DNA from: Arthrobacter sp. PM3
GTDB taxonomy: Bacteria; Actinomycetota; Actinomycetes; Actinomycetales; Micrococcaceae
NCBI RefSeq assembly: GCF_003352915.1
Contig: NZ_CP022314.1
Span: forward strand, 2,832,579-2,896,578
Length of the DNA: 64,000 nucleotides
Direction: 5' to 3'
This document shows, one piece after another, positions 50,810 to 63,670 of the stretch; position 1 is the stretch's first letter, and every line of letters begins with the position of its first letter. The notes under the pieces were generated by a model. The model worked only from the letters and a program-made list of their open reading frames with translations, was not told where the DNA came from and did no database searches. A program made the translations under genes and the position numbers.

Positions 50810-50901
50810 CCGACGAGACTAGCCCGGCAGCCCCCGTTATGAAAGGGTTGCTGAACTTTTTTCGGTGCCTGGTTTATTGCCGTCAGTAAAGGCCCGGCCG
50901 C

Positions 50902-51162
50902 CTAGCCGAGGCTGCGGCGCCAGGCATCGGGGCCTGGCCTGGGAGCCAGCCGCAGCTGCTGCCGGCGGACCCAGACCCGGACGCCGGGCTTGGCCGGCGC
51001 TGTCTGCGGGGTCTGGCCCAGGGACAGCACGACGGCGGTCAGCGCCGCCAGCTCCTCCGGCGTCGGCTCGCCCTTGACCACCGATAGCAGGGCATCCGCC
51101 GGGTTGCCGGGCCCGGCGGCTTGCGCTGCTGTGTCCGTTCCCGGTTCTGCAGGGGCCGTCAC
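50902..51162 (-). CDS. accE: Acyl-CoA carboxylase epsilon subunit
   Basis: 86-residue small protein. The middle ([22 protein letters not shown]) is the AccE signature that helps carboxylase complex assembly in actinobacteria, and a basic Trp/Arg tail ([17 protein letters not shown]) ends it. The GTG at 51162 overlaps the accD stop (GTGA, 4 bases), so translation is coupled. Confidence 0.85.
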   Translation of the reverse strand: MTAPAEPGTDTAAQAAGPGNPADALLSVVKGEPTPEELAALTAVVLSLGQTPQTAPAKPGVRVWVRRQQLRLAPRPGPDAWRRSLG

Positions 51163-52742
51163 AGCGGGATGTTCCCGTGCTTCTTGGCGGGCAGGGCGGC
51201 CCGCTTGTCCCGGAGGGCGCGCAGGCCCTTGATGATCTGCACGCGGGTCTCGGAGGGCGCAATGACGGCGTCCACGTAGCCCAGCTGAGCTGCCTGGTAG
51301 GGGTTGAGCAGCTCTTCCTCGTACTGGCGGATCACCTCGGCCCGCTTGGCCTCGACGTCGCCGCCGGCTTCCGCCTCGGCGGCGAGTTCGCGGCGGTACA
51401 GGATGTTGACGGCGCCCTGGGCGCCCATGACGCCGATCTGGGCCGTGGGCCATGCGAGGTTGAGGTCGGCACCGAGCTTCTTGGAGCCCATCACGATGTA
51501 GGCCCCGCCGTAGGCCTTGCGGGTGATCACGGTCAGCTTCGGCACGGTGGCCTCGGCGTAGGCGTAGAGCAGCTTCGCGCCGCGGCGGATGATGCCCTGG
51601 AATTCCTGGTCCTTGCCGGGCAGGAAGCCCGGGACGTCCACCAGGGTGAGGATGGGGATGTTGAAGGCGTCGCAGTGCCGGACAAAGCGGGCGGCCTTTT
51701 CCGATGCGGCGATGTCCAGGGTGCCGGCAAACTGCATGGGCTGGTTGGCCACGACGCCTACCGTGTGCCCCTCCACCCGGCCGTAGCCGATGATCACGTT
51801 CGGGGCGTAGAGGGACTGCATTTCCAGGAAGTGCGCGTCGTCGACGATCTGCTCGATCACCGTGCGCATGTCGTACGGCTGGTTGGCTGAGTCCGGGATG
51901 AGCAGATCGAGGGCGAGGTCGTCGTCGTCGACCTCCAGCTCCTGGGAGTGCTCGAGCACCGGGGCTTCGGCGAGGTTGTTGGAGGGCAGGAAGTCCAACA
52001 GTTCGCGGACGAACTCGACCGCGTCGGCTTCATCGGAGGCCAGGTAGGTGGACGTGCCGGTGTTGGCGTTGTGCTGGCGGGCACCGCCCAAGGTCTCCAT
52101 GTCCACGTCCTCGCCCGTGACGGTCTTGATGACGTCCGGGCCGGTGATGAACATGTGGGAGGTCTTGTCCACCATGACCACGTAGTCGGTCAGGGCGGGG
52201 GAATAGGCCGCCCCGCCGGCGGACGGGCCCATGATGAGGGAAATCTGTGGGACCACGCCGGAGGCATGGACGTTGTTGCGGAAGATGTCCGCGAACATCG
52301 CCAGCGAGGCCACGCCCTCCTGGATGCGGGCGCCGCCGCCGTCGAGGATGCCGACCACCGGGCAGCCGTTGCGCAGCGCAAACTCCTGGACCTTGACGAT
52401 CTTCTCGCCGTTGACCTGGCTCAGCGAGCCGCCGTATACGGAGAAGTCCTGGCTGTAGACGGCAACAGGGCGGCCGTCCACCGTGCCGTAACCGGAGACA
52501 AGGCCGTCCCCCAGGGGCTTCTTCTTCTCCATGCCGAACGCCGTGGACCGGTGCACGGCCAGCGCGTCGAACTCGACGAACGAGCCGGCATCGAGCAGGA
52601 GGTCGATGCGCTCGCGGGCCGTGTTCTTGCCGCGGGCGTGCTGCTTGGCGACCGCTTCCGGGCCGGAAGGCTGCTCGGCACGGGCCTGGCGGTCGCGGAA
52701 GTCTGCAATCTTTCCCGCAGTCGTGGTCAGATCGTGGCTCAT
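51159..52742 (-). CDS. accD: Acyl-CoA carboxylase beta subunit
   Basis: 527-residue carboxyltransferase of the acetyl/propionyl-CoA carboxylase. Two crotonase-fold halves: N-terminal half with [16 protein letters not shown] and [11 protein letters not shown]-terminal half with [29 protein letters not shown] and GFLPGKDQE. It transfers carboxyl from the AccA3 biotin to the acyl-CoA. The ATG at 52742 follows GGAGA; a TTG one codon upstream is ignored. accE overlaps downstream. The divergent promoter region holds two palindromes. Confidence 0.95.
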   Translation of the reverse strand: MSHDLTTTAGKIADFRDRQARAEQPSGPEAVAKQHARGKNTARERIDLLLDAGSFVEFDALAVHRSTAFGMEKKKPLGDGLVSGYGTVDGRPVAVYSQDFSVYGGSLSQVNGEKIVKVQEFALRNGCPVVGILDGGGARIQEGVASLAMFADIFRNNVHASGVVPQISLIMGPSAGGAAYSPALTDYVVMVDKTSHMFITGPDVIKTVTGEDVDMETLGGARQHNANTGTSTYLASDEADAVEFVRELLDFLPSNNLAEAPVLEHSQELEVDDDDLALDLLIPDSANQPYDMRTVIEQIVDDAHFLEMQSLYAPNVIIGYGRVEGHTVGVVANQPMQFAGTLDIAASEKAARFVRHCDAFNIPILTLVDVPGFLPGKDQEFQGIIRRGAKLLYAYAEATVPKLTVITRKAYGGAYIVMGSKKLGADLNLAWPTAQIGVMGAQGAVNILYRRELAAEAEAGGDVEAKRAEVIRQYEEELLNPYQAAQLGYVDAVIAPSETRVQIIKGLRALRDKRAALPAKKHGNIPL

Positions 52743-52861
52743 CAAGTGTCTCCGGCTCTGTCGCTAGCTTGTTCGGCGCCCGGCCTGCGGGGTCCTTTGG
52801 CTGGAATCCACAAAAGCAGGGCTCTGCTGGCAAGTCTAGTGACGGTATTGGCCCGTGCCGC

Positions 52862-52876
52862 TGTAGGGAACCTACA
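52862..52876. promoter_or_regulatory. Operator-like palindrome TGTAGG-n3-CCTACA
   Basis: Perfect 6-bp dyad with a 3-base centre in the 204-base divergent gap between accD and the SDR gene, about 120 bases before accD. A fatty-acid- or biotin-linked regulator is a natural candidate, but none is identified. Confidence 0.5.
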
Positions 52877-52908
52877 ATTTTCCCGCCGCCAAGCTCCCGC
52901 ATCGCCTT

Positions 52909-52924
52909 GTTACCCATCAGTAAC
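52909..52924. promoter_or_regulatory. Operator-like palindrome GTTAC-n6-GTAAC
   Basis: Perfect 5-bp dyad with a 6-base centre, 23 bases before the SDR ATG. Placed to act on the SDR promoter. Confidence 0.45.
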
Positions 52925-52946
52925 ATAGTTCGGCTAGAGTGTGCTC

Positions 52947-53852
52947 ATGACTTCAAGCAACGACGCTTCGGGCGCCGCCCGTCAGTTCCGGCAGTCAGGG
53001 CCGTACCAGGCCACCGGTACCCTCCACGGCCGCACCCTCCTGATCTCCGGGGGCAGCCGCGGTATCGGCCTGGCCATCGCGCTCCGGGCCGCCCGGGACG
53101 GTGCCAACATCGTCCTCATGGCCAAGACGGGTCAGCCGCACGCCAAGCTGGAGGGTACCGTCTACTCGGCCGCCGAGCAGATCGAGGCCGCCGGCGGCCG
53201 TGCGCTGCCGCTGGTCGGGGACGTCCGCAACGATGCCGATGTCGCCGGGGCCGTCGGTGCCGCGGTGGACCGCTTCGGCGGCATCGACGTCGTCATCAAC
53301 AATGCATCGGCAATCGATCTGTCCCGCACCGACGCCGTGGACATGAAGCGGTACGACCTCATGCAGGACATCAACGTCCGCGGCACGTTCCTGCTGTCCA
53401 AGATGGCGTTGCCGGCGCTGCGGGCCTCCGACGCCGGCCATATCCTGACGCTTTCCCCGCCCCTGAACCTGGACCCCAAGTGGGCCGGCCTGCACCTGGC
53501 TTACACCATGGCCAAGTACGGCATGAGCCTGACCACCCTGGGCCTGGCCGAGGAGCTCAAGGACGACGGCGTCATGGTGAACTCGCTCTGGCCGTGCACC
53601 CTGATCGACACCGCGGCCATCCGCAACATGCCCGGCGGCGACAAGATCGTCCAGGGCGCCCGCGGCCCCGAAATCATGGCCGACGCCGCCCACGCGGTGC
53701 TGACCGGCAGCAATGCGGTGCCCGCCGGCGGCAGCCGCAGCGGCAACTTCTACACCGATGAACAGGTCCTCGCGGCGGCCGGCGTGGCGGACTTCAGCCC
53801 GTACAGCCTGGGCGCCGCCGAGGACCGTCTGGTGCCGGACATCTTTCTCTGA
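52947..53852 (+). CDS. HSDL2-like short-chain dehydrogenase
   Basis: 301-residue SDR of the HSDL2-like group: cofactor motif SGGSRGIGLAIALRAARDG at about residues 33-51, NNASA, and AYTMAKYGMS containing the Tyr-xxx-Lys pair. The group is linked to lipid metabolism in other organisms. It has a 20-residue N-terminal extension before the Rossmann fold. Divergent from accD with a shared control region; birA follows 49 bases downstream on the same strand. Confidence 0.88.
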   Translation: MTSSNDASGAARQFRQSGPYQATGTLHGRTLLISGGSRGIGLAIALRAARDGANIVLMAKTGQPHAKLEGTVYSAAEQIEAAGGRALPLVGDVRNDADVAGAVGAAVDRFGGIDVVINNASAIDLSRTDAVDMKRYDLMQDINVRGTFLLSKMALPALRASDAGHILTLSPPLNLDPKWAGLHLAYTMAKYGMSLTTLGLAEELKDDGVMVNSLWPCTLIDTAAIRNMPGGDKIVQGARGPEIMADAAHAVLTGSNAVPAGGSRSGNFYTDEQVLAAAGVADFSPYSLGAAEDRLVPDIFL

Positions 53853-53901
53853 GCTTGCTGGGGCCGGAGCCGGGCCCGGCTTTCCTCGGTAGGATTCAAA
53901 C

Positions 53902-54828
53902 ATGGAAGCCGTGCAGGAAACCCCGGACCGCCCGCCCCTGGATCTCAACGCCCTCAGCGATGAGTCGTTCCTGTCCGCCAACGGCATTGCGCGGCTGACC
54001 GTGGTGGAGTCCACCGGCTCCACCAACGCCGATCTCCTTCACGGCGTGAGCGAGGATCCCGGCGCATGGCCTGACATGTCCGTGCTCACGGCCGAATACC
54101 AGACCGCCGCCCGCGGCCGGCTCGACCGCCACTGGGAGGCGCCGGCCCGCAGCTCCGTGTCCGTCTCGCTGGTGCTCCGGCCCGTCAACGCGGACGGCCG
54201 GCCCCTGCCGACCCACAGCTACTCATGGCTGTCCCTCCTCGCCGCGCTTGCCCTGCGCGAGGCCCTGACCGACACCGCAGGCATTCCGGCGGAACTCAAG
54301 TGGCCCAATGACGTCCTGGTCCGGGGCCGGAAAATCGCGGGCATCCTCGCCCAGCTCGGCCCGCTGGGTGGAACCGGCACCCCGCCGGTCATTCTTGGCA
54401 CCGGCCTGAACGTCACCCTGACCGAAGCTGAGCTTCCGGTCCCCACGGCCACGTCCGTGCTGCTGGAGAACCCGGACACGGTCGACCGTACGGAACTGCT
54501 CAAGAGCTACCTGTCCCGTTTCGCAGCCCTGTACCGGAGCTTCTGCAACGCCGACGGCGACCCTGCCGCCGGCATGGCCGGCGGGCCTTCGCTGCACAAG
54601 CGGGTGGAACACCTTCTGACGACGCTCGGCAAGCAGGTCCGCGCCCAGCTCCCCGGCGACCACGAGATCATCGGCCATGCCACGCGCCTGGACGAGTACG
54701 GATCCCTCCTGGTGGTCGACGCCGCCGGCCATGAACACGTGGTGACCGCCGGTGACGTGGTGCACCTGCGGCCGTGGAACCCGGCCGGAACCGGCGACGG
54801 CGGCGGCGCAGAAAGCGGCTATGCGTAA
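53902..54828 (+). CDS. birA: Biotin-acetyl-CoA-carboxylase ligase
   Basis: 308-residue biotin protein ligase that biotinylates the EAMKM lysine of AccA3. The catalytic domain (about 30-250) has STGSTNADLL, the biotinyl-AMP loop AARGRLDRHWEAP with the lysine-poor GRGR-like motif AARGR, and KWPNDVLVRGRKIAGILAQ; the C-terminal SH3-like domain ends at about residue 295. There is no N-terminal helix-turn-helix, so it is a ligase only, not a repressor. Its end overlaps the PH-domain gene by 8 bases. Confidence 0.93.
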   Translation: MEAVQETPDRPPLDLNALSDESFLSANGIARLTVVESTGSTNADLLHGVSEDPGAWPDMSVLTAEYQTAARGRLDRHWEAPARSSVSVSLVLRPVNADGRPLPTHSYSWLSLLAALALREALTDTAGIPAELKWPNDVLVRGRKIAGILAQLGPLGGTGTPPVILGTGLNVTLTEAELPVPTATSVLLENPDTVDRTELLKSYLSRFAALYRSFCNADGDPAAGMAGGPSLHKRVEHLLTTLGKQVRAQLPGDHEIIGHATRLDEYGSLLVVDAAGHEHVVTAGDVVHLRPWNPAGTGDGGGAESGYA

Positions 54829-55420
54829 AGTGCTCCTGCCGGGAGAGCAAGTGATTGTGGTTACCCGGCCCCAGCCCCGGATGCTGATTTTCCCGGCGCT
54901 GTTGTTCATTGTGGTTCCGGCGCTGGCCGCCTACGCCAGCGCCTGGGTGGTCAAGGGCGGCCCGGCGAAGCTGGTGCCCCTCATCCCCGGGGACTGGACG
55001 CCGTGGCTGGTCGCCGTGTGCGTGGGCCTCGCGGCGTGGGTGCTGCTGGGGTACTGCCTGCCGAAGGTCAGCGCGTGGCAGGCCACGCGCTACATCCTGA
55101 CCAGCCAGCGGTTAGTTACCCGCCGCGGAATGTTACGGCGGCGCGAGGAGCAGGTCCCGCTCGCGGCCGTCCGCCATGTGGCCATTGAGCAGTCGTTGTT
55201 GCAGCGCTTATTGCGCTCCGGGAATATATCCTTGGAGACCGGGGACCCCTGGGGAGCGGTGGTACGCGATGTCCCTGAGGCAGCGACGTTCCGTGACTTC
55301 ATGCTTGACGCGATGGCCGAGCTCCCCAGAGGTGAGGGGCCCGGCACAGACGGCATGACGCGCTACCCGGCCCAGGACATGCCATGGGAGACGAGAGAAG
55401 GTGGAAGAGATGAACGCTGA
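54821..55420 (+). CDS. PH-domain (bPH2) membrane protein
   Basis: 199 residues: two membrane helices (about 20-42 and 58-78) then a bacterial PH domain (YILTSQRLVTRRGMLRRREEQVPL; GNISLETGDPWGAVV) facing the cytoplasm. Resembles M. tuberculosis Rv3278c, which also adjoins birA. Start at ATG 54821 overlaps the birA stop. The C-terminal ~40 residues are polar and disordered. Its own 3' end overlaps the cyclase start, giving birA-PH-cyclase coupling. Confidence 0.82.
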   Translation: MRKVLLPGEQVIVVTRPQPRMLIFPALLFIVVPALAAYASAWVVKGGPAKLVPLIPGDWTPWLVAVCVGLAAWVLLGYCLPKVSAWQATRYILTSQRLVTRRGMLRRREEQVPLAAVRHVAIEQSLLQRLLRSGNISLETGDPWGAVVRDVPEAATFRDFMLDAMAELPRGEGPGTDGMTRYPAQDMPWETREGGRDER

Positions 55421-56675
55421 GAACGTCGACCAGGACACCGACCTCGCCATGCCGGAGGTGCCGCGGGAAGCGCAGGAGATCGTCTCGGAGCCTGCCCCCG
55501 CCGCCTACGGTGCCGCCGGCACTGGCGACGCCGCTGATGACGGCGACGCCGATCCGGCTTCCGTCGACGCAGCCGCCGATCCCGCCACTGACGCCGATCC
55601 CGCCACTGACGCCGCCCCGCCCACCGGCGCCATGTCCGCCGAACGGCTCGCCGCCAAGGCCCTCGAGGGCAGGCTCCTGGGCGGCGAACGCAAACTCAAG
55701 CGCCGCGAAGTCGCCGCCGGTGCCGGCGTCTCGCTCCTCTCGGCGCGGAAACTCTGGCGCGCGCTCGGCTTCCCCAACCTCGGGGACGAGGACATTGCCT
55801 TCACCGAACGCGACCAGTCGGCGCTGTCCACCATCGTGGACCTGGTCCGTGACGGCAAGCTCACCGAGGAAGCGGCCATTTCCATCACTCGGGCCATTGG
55901 GCAGATGACGGACCGGATGGTGGTCTGGCAGATCGAGGCCCTGGTGGAGGACATGGTCCAGAAACAAGGGATCCCGGATGCCGCCGCCCGGAAACAGCTG
56001 GTCAATGAACTGCCCAACCTGATCGACGCCCTGGAGGAAATGCTGGTCTACTCCTGGCGCCGCCAGCTCAACGCCGGCGTGCAGCGTCTGGCTGTCCGCG
56101 CCGAAGCAGGCCTGGCCTCCAGCGAGGAGGGCCGCGAAGGCGACGAGGACGACGCGCCGCTGCCGTTGGCCCGGGCCGTCGGGTTTGCCGACCTCGTCTC
56201 CTACACCAGCCTGTCCCGCCGGATGAACGAGAAGACCCTCGCCCAGCTGGTGCAACGCTTCGAAAACAAGTGCGCGGAAATCATCTCCGTGGGAGGCGGC
56301 CGGCTGGTCAAGACGGTCGGCGACGAAGTCCTCTACATCGCCGAAACGCCGGCTGCCGGCGCCGAGATCTCCCTGGCCCTCTCACGCGCCTTCGCCGAAG
56401 ACGAGATCCTGCCGCAGGCCCGGGTAGCCATGGTCTGGGGCCGCATCCTGTCCCGGCTGGGGGACATCTACGGTCCCACGGTCAACCTCGCCGCCCGCCT
56501 GACCGCCCTGGCGGACCCCGGCACCGTCCTGGTGGATTCGATGACCGCGGCGGCGCTGGAACACGACGAGCGTTTCGTCCTGGTGCCCCGCCCGGCGGAG
56601 GACGTCCGCGGGTTCGGCGAAATCCACCCGGTGCTGCTGCAGCGCGGCAGCGGCCGGGGCCTCGTCCTGGACTAA
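55410..56675 (+). CDS. Class III adenylate cyclase with Rv1264-type regulatory domain
   Basis: 421 residues from ATG 55410, chosen because GAAGG lies 8 bases upstream; GTG 55401 is an alternative. An acidic N terminus (55575-55610 contains an 18-base tandem duplication) precedes a helical domain (about 75-225) like the pH-sensing autoinhibitory domain of M. tuberculosis Rv1264. The catalytic domain (about 250-410) has FADLVSYT (metal Asp), KTVGDEVL (substrate Lys, metal Asp), GDIYGPTVNLAARL (substrate Asp/Thr site, Asn, Arg). All six residues needed for activity are present, so a functional cyclase is expected. Overlaps the PH gene by 11 bases. Confidence 0.9.
   Translation: MNAENVDQDTDLAMPEVPREAQEIVSEPAPAAYGAAGTGDAADDGDADPASVDAAADPATDADPATDAAPPTGAMSAERLAAKALEGRLLGGERKLKRREVAAGAGVSLLSARKLWRALGFPNLGDEDIAFTERDQSALSTIVDLVRDGKLTEEAAISITRAIGQMTDRMVVWQIEALVEDMVQKQGIPDAAARKQLVNELPNLIDALEEMLVYSWRRQLNAGVQRLAVRAEAGLASSEEGREGDEDDAPLPLARAVGFADLVSYTSLSRRMNEKTLAQLVQRFENKCAEIISVGGGRLVKTVGDEVLYIAETPAAGAEISLALSRAFAEDEILPQARVAMVWGRILSRLGDIYGPTVNLAARLTALADPGTVLVDSMTAAALEHDERFVLVPRPAEDVRGFGEIHPVLLQRGSGRGLVLD
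55575..55610 (+). repeat. 18-bp tandem duplication in the cyclase gene
   Basis: GCCGATCCCGCCACTGAC at 55575-55592 is repeated at 55593-55610, encoding ADPATD twice in the disordered N-terminal region. Confidence 0.8.
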
Positions 56676-56810
56676 GCCGCAGGTCCGGGCGCGCCGTGGC
56701 ATTCTTCTCAGTTGTGCGGCCGGTATGCAATAGTCGGACGGGCAGTTGCGACCCGGCCGGGTTTGCGACCGCTGTCGACTTTCGCGTGCACCACTTGATT
56801 TAGGACGGCC

Positions 56811-57596
56811 ATGAACCCAACTCCAGACGCCCCGTTCCCGCAACCGGACGGGCAAAGGGGACTGCGGCTGCAGTGCGGGTACGGCACAGACCGGGGTCTG
56901 CGCCGCGAGATGAACGAGGACTCTTTCATTGCGGCCGATCCCGTCTTCGCAGTGGCGGACGGCATGGGAGGCCACGAGGCGGGCGAAGTCGCCAGCGGCA
57001 TCTGCGTGCGCACCCTGGCGGAGCTGCCCCAAGCGAAGACCGGCAGCCGGGATGCCACGGCCGGCGTCCTTCAGGAGTGCTTGTTCAAAGCCGATGCCGA
57101 CATCCGTGAGGCCACCGGCTCCCGCGCCGGGACCACGCTGTCCGGCGTCGTGGTGGTGGAACAACGCGGCGTCCCGTATTGGCTGGTCCTCAACATCGGT
57201 GATTCGCGCACCTACCGGTACAGCCACGGCCGGCTCACCCAAATCAGCGTTGACCATTCCGAGGTGCAGGACCTGGTCGACGCCGGCCAGATCACCTTAG
57301 CTGAGGCCGCGGTCTATCCGCGCAGGCACGTGGTTACGCGTGCCTTGGGTGCCGGGGACGATTCCGAGGCCGACTACTGGCTGCTTCCCGTGGAGGACGG
57401 CGACAGGATCCTGGTCTGTTCCGACGGCCTCAACGGCGAGCTGGGCGACGAGCAGATTGCCGGGATACTGGCATCCGAGGCAGACCCCCAGGCGGCTGTT
57501 GACGAACTGATCCAGGCGGCCTTGCGCAGCGGCGGGCGGGACAACATCACAGCGATTGTGCTCGACGCGCGGACTGAAACCGGGGACGCCGCCTGA
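56811..57596 (+). CDS. PP2C-type serine/threonine protein phosphatase
   Basis: 261-residue cytoplasmic PPM phosphatase with the metal-binding motifs: RREMNEDSF, VADGMGGHEAGE, LNIGDSRTYR, CSDGLNGE and GGRDNITAIV. No membrane helix, unlike PstP. It may reverse kinase signalling; no kinase or FHA gene is in the window. The ATG at 56811 is 7 bases after a GGACGG site. ligA follows after 51 bases. Confidence 0.9.
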   Translation: MNPTPDAPFPQPDGQRGLRLQCGYGTDRGLRREMNEDSFIAADPVFAVADGMGGHEAGEVASGICVRTLAELPQAKTGSRDATAGVLQECLFKADADIREATGSRAGTTLSGVVVVEQRGVPYWLVLNIGDSRTYRYSHGRLTQISVDHSEVQDLVDAGQITLAEAAVYPRRHVVTRALGAGDDSEADYWLLPVEDGDRILVCSDGLNGELGDEQIAGILASEADPQAAVDELIQAALRSGGRDNITAIVLDARTETGDAA

Positions 57597-57611
57597 CCGT
57601 CTGGCCGGTGA

Positions 57612-60784
<3,173 letters not shown>

Positions 60785-60883
60785 AAGCTCCGTACCGGCG
60801 GCACCTCAGCGAAAGGTGATAGTTCAGTCACGGAAACGGCCCTTCCGGAGGGTTCCGGCGCGTGCCGCCCGTACCATTGACAG

Positions 60884-61387
60884 GTGCCTTCGCAGATCCT
60901 CATCCGCCCCGCCGTTCCGGCCGACTACGACGCCGTAGCGCGCATCACCCGGGACGCCTACCTGGCGGCCGGCTACTTCGAGAGCGCCGACCACCCGTAC
61001 ATGCGGCAGATCCAGGACGTCGCCCGCCGGGCGGCGGACGCAACCATCTGGGTCGCGGAGCGGGACGGCCGGATCCTCGGCTCGGTGACGCTCGCGGTCG
61101 CGGGGGAGCCCTACGCGGACATCGCCCGCAGCGACGAACTCGAGTTCCGCATGCTCGTGGTGGACCCAGCCGTCCAGCGCAGCGGCGCCGGCAAGGCCAT
61201 GGTCCAGGCCATCATCGAACACGCCAGGACCCTGCCGGGAATCCACGCCGTGGCCCTCACCACGGGCCTCAGCTGGGAAAGCGCCCACGGCCTGTACCGG
61301 AAGACCGGCTTCGTCCGGGCCCCGGAACGTGACTGGCTCGTCCCGGGCACGGACATCAAGCTGCTCGTCTACCGCCAGGACGTCTAG
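60884..61387 (+). CDS. GNAT N-acetyltransferase
   Basis: 167-residue GNAT fold; the acetyl-CoA loop is VDPAVQRSGAGKAMVQAI near residues 86-103, followed by LTTGLSWESAHGLYRKTGFVRA. The substrate is unknown. GTG at 60884 is probably the first transcribed base region: TACCAT at 60872-60877 could be the -10 of a leaderless message. Confidence 0.85.
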   Translation: MPSQILIRPAVPADYDAVARITRDAYLAAGYFESADHPYMRQIQDVARRAADATIWVAERDGRILGSVTLAVAGEPYADIARSDELEFRMLVVDPAVQRSGAGKAMVQAIIEHARTLPGIHAVALTTGLSWESAHGLYRKTGFVRAPERDWLVPGTDIKLLVYRQDV

Positions 61388-61497
61388 GACATCTCAGCGG
61401 GATTCCGCGGCCGACACAAACGCGCCCGGGTTAACAGCCCCTCCGCCATCGGCCCTAAAGTTGTGCCGATCCCTGCGGCAACTGCGAAAGGCACCCC

Positions 61498-61881
61498 ATG
61501 CGCAAAACGTTCGGCACCGGCTCCACCTGGGAGCAGACCCTCGGCTACTCCCGGGCCGTCCAAGTGGACAACACCCTCTACATCTCCGCCACCGCAGCCA
61601 GCGGCGAGGACGGCATCGTGGGCGAGGACTTCTACACCCAGACCAGCTACATCCTGCAGAAGCTCGGCGCCGTGCTGGCCGAGGCCGGGTTCGGCTTCGA
61701 GGACGTGGTGCAGTCCAAGCTGTACCTGACGGACATCAGCAAGTGGGAGGAGGCCGGCCGCGCCCACGGCGAGGTCTTCGGCGAAATCCGCCCCACGCTC
61801 TCCCTGGTCCATGTGCTGCCCTTCCTCGACCCGAAGATGCTGGTCGAGATCGAACTCGTCGCCCAGAAGAGCGCCAGCTAG
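61498..61881 (+). CDS. ridA: RidA family protein
   Basis: 127 residues: trimeric chorismate-mutase-like fold that deaminates reactive enamine/imine intermediates. Motifs include YSRAVQVDNTLYISATAA, QTSYILQKLGAVLAEAG and VVQSKLYLTDISKWEEAG with the late HVLPFLDPKMLVEIELVA. The conserved arginine that binds the substrate carboxylate in many RidA proteins (near residue 105) is not obvious here, so it may be of a related RidA subgroup. The ATG has GAAAGG upstream. Confidence 0.85.
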   Translation: MRKTFGTGSTWEQTLGYSRAVQVDNTLYISATAASGEDGIVGEDFYTQTSYILQKLGAVLAEAGFGFEDVVQSKLYLTDISKWEEAGRAHGEVFGEIRPTLSLVHVLPFLDPKMLVEIELVAQKSAS

Positions 61882-61937
61882 GCACACCCCGCCGCCGGAC
61901 TCTGGCGGAACGGCCGTGCTTGGGGTAAGACTGGCCC

Positions 61938-63668
61938 ATGACCAGGGCGCACAGACCCCGCCCCGCTGGAGTGCCCGTCGCTGGAGTGCCCATCGTCGGC
62001 CAGCTCCGCTCCTATGACAGGACGTGGCTGCGGGGTGACTTGATCGCCGGTGTCACCGTCGCGGCCCTGATCGTGCCCAAGAACCTCGGCTACGCCGGGA
62101 TCGCGGGCGTCCCGCTGCAGAACGGCCTGTACGCGGCCGCCGCCGGGGCGCTGCTCTACGGGATATTCGGCAGCTGCCGGCAGATCTCGATGGGGCCCAG
62201 TTCCGGCCTGGCCGCGGTGGCGGCCAGCGCCGTGCTCGCGGCAGGCATCACGAACGACGCCGATATCGCCTCCTTCGTTGCGGGCATCACGCTCGCCTCG
62301 GGGGTCCTGTTCCTGCTGCTCGCCGTGCTCAAGATGGGCTGGATCGCGCAGTTTCTGTCCAGGGCCGTCGTCACCGGGTTCCTCTTCGGTGCGGCGATCG
62401 ACGTCGTCATCGGGGAGCTTCCCAAGCTCACCGGGACCGAGGTGACCGGCTCCAACCCGATCCAGGAACTGTGGTCCTGGCTCGGAACCCTGGGCGAGGC
62501 GCACCTGGCGACGGTGATCGTCGGCGTCATCGCGCTCGCCGTCGTGTTCGGGCTGAAAGCCGTCGCGCCCAAAGTCCCCGGCGCCCTGGTCCTGGTGGTG
62601 GGCGGGTTGCTGGCCGCGGCCCTGTTCGATCTCGGGGCCAAAGGGGTGGCCCTCGTTGGTGATGTGCCCCGGGGGCTGCCATCGCTTCAGGTCCCGGACG
62701 GTGCGCTGATGTGGGAGCACGCGGGCACCGTGGCGCTCGCGGCGGTGGCGCTGGTCCTGATCGGATTCTCCCAGACCGCCGGGGATGCCCGGGCGTTCGC
62801 CGCCAAGCACGGCTACCAGATCGACATCAACCAGGAATCCGTAGCCCAGTCGCTGGCCAATATGGCGGCAGGACTCTTCAAGGGGATGCCGGTCTCCACG
62901 AGCCTGTCCGCCAGCTCGCTGAACGACCACTCCGGAGCGAAGACCGGCCTTGCCTCCCTCACCTCCGGGGTCACCGTCCTGCTGACGCTTCTGTTCCTGG
63001 CGCCGCTGTTCTCGATCCTGCCCAAGCCCGTGCTGGCGGCGCTGATCATCGAGGCTGTCGTGATGGGCATGATGAACGTGCCGGAGATGCGCCGGCTTGC
63101 CCGGGTGCAGAAGTTCGATTTCTGGATTGCGGTCGCGGCGATTGCCGGTACCCTCATCTTCGGCGTCCTGGCGGGCGTGGTCATCGGCATCGGACTGTCG
63201 CTCATCTGGCTCGTGCGGGTGGCTACCCACCCGGAGATGCCGGCCCTCGGCCGGGAACCGGGCACCCAGGTCTTCCGTGAAGCCGACGGGCACCCCGGCG
63301 ATGAGATCCTGCCCGACGTGGCCGTGATCCGGTTCGACGGCGGCCTCTTCTTTGCCACGGCGGACGCCCTGGAGGACCGCCTGCGCGAGGTCATCCACAC
63401 CCAGCAGGGACTGACTGGAATCGTCATCGACTGCGGAGGCATCAACTTCATTGACTCCCAGGGCGCGGCAAAAATGGCGGAAGTCGTGACCCTCACCCGC
63501 GACGCCGGGGTCAACCTGCGCCTCACCCGGCTGAAGCCGGCCGCCCGGGCCGTCCTGGAACGGGACGGCGTGATCGGGCTGATCGGGGCGGACAAGATCC
63601 ACGGCAACATCCACCGCGCCGTCGAGGCGGAACAGGCGGCGGCAGGCAAGGACCCCGGCGCCGGCTAA
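61938..63668 (+). CDS. SulP-family anion transporter with STAS domain
   Basis: 576 residues: SulP membrane domain (about 25-435, 10-14 helices; GVTVAALIVPKNLGYAGIAGVPL, GPSSGLAAVAAS, NMAAGLFKGMPVSTSLSASSLN) and a C-terminal cytoplasmic STAS domain (about 455-565; IRFDGGLFFATADALEDRL, IVIDCGGINFIDSQGA). Likely substrate sulfate or bicarbonate; not decidable. Single gene followed by repeat copy 3 and the IS30 element. Confidence 0.9.
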   Translation: MTRAHRPRPAGVPVAGVPIVGQLRSYDRTWLRGDLIAGVTVAALIVPKNLGYAGIAGVPLQNGLYAAAAGALLYGIFGSCRQISMGPSSGLAAVAASAVLAAGITNDADIASFVAGITLASGVLFLLLAVLKMGWIAQFLSRAVVTGFLFGAAIDVVIGELPKLTGTEVTGSNPIQELWSWLGTLGEAHLATVIVGVIALAVVFGLKAVAPKVPGALVLVVGGLLAAALFDLGAKGVALVGDVPRGLPSLQVPDGALMWEHAGTVALAAVALVLIGFSQTAGDARAFAAKHGYQIDINQESVAQSLANMAAGLFKGMPVSTSLSASSLNDHSGAKTGLASLTSGVTVLLTLLFLAPLFSILPKPVLAALIIEAVVMGMMNVPEMRRLARVQKFDFWIAVAAIAGTLIFGVLAGVVIGIGLSLIWLVRVATHPEMPALGREPGTQVFREADGHPGDEILPDVAVIRFDGGLFFATADALEDRLREVIHTQQGLTGIVIDCGGINFIDSQGAAKMAEVVTLTRDAGVNLRLTRLKPAARAVLERDGVIGLIGADKIHGNIHRAVEAEQAAAGKDPGAG

Positions 63669-63670
63669 AA

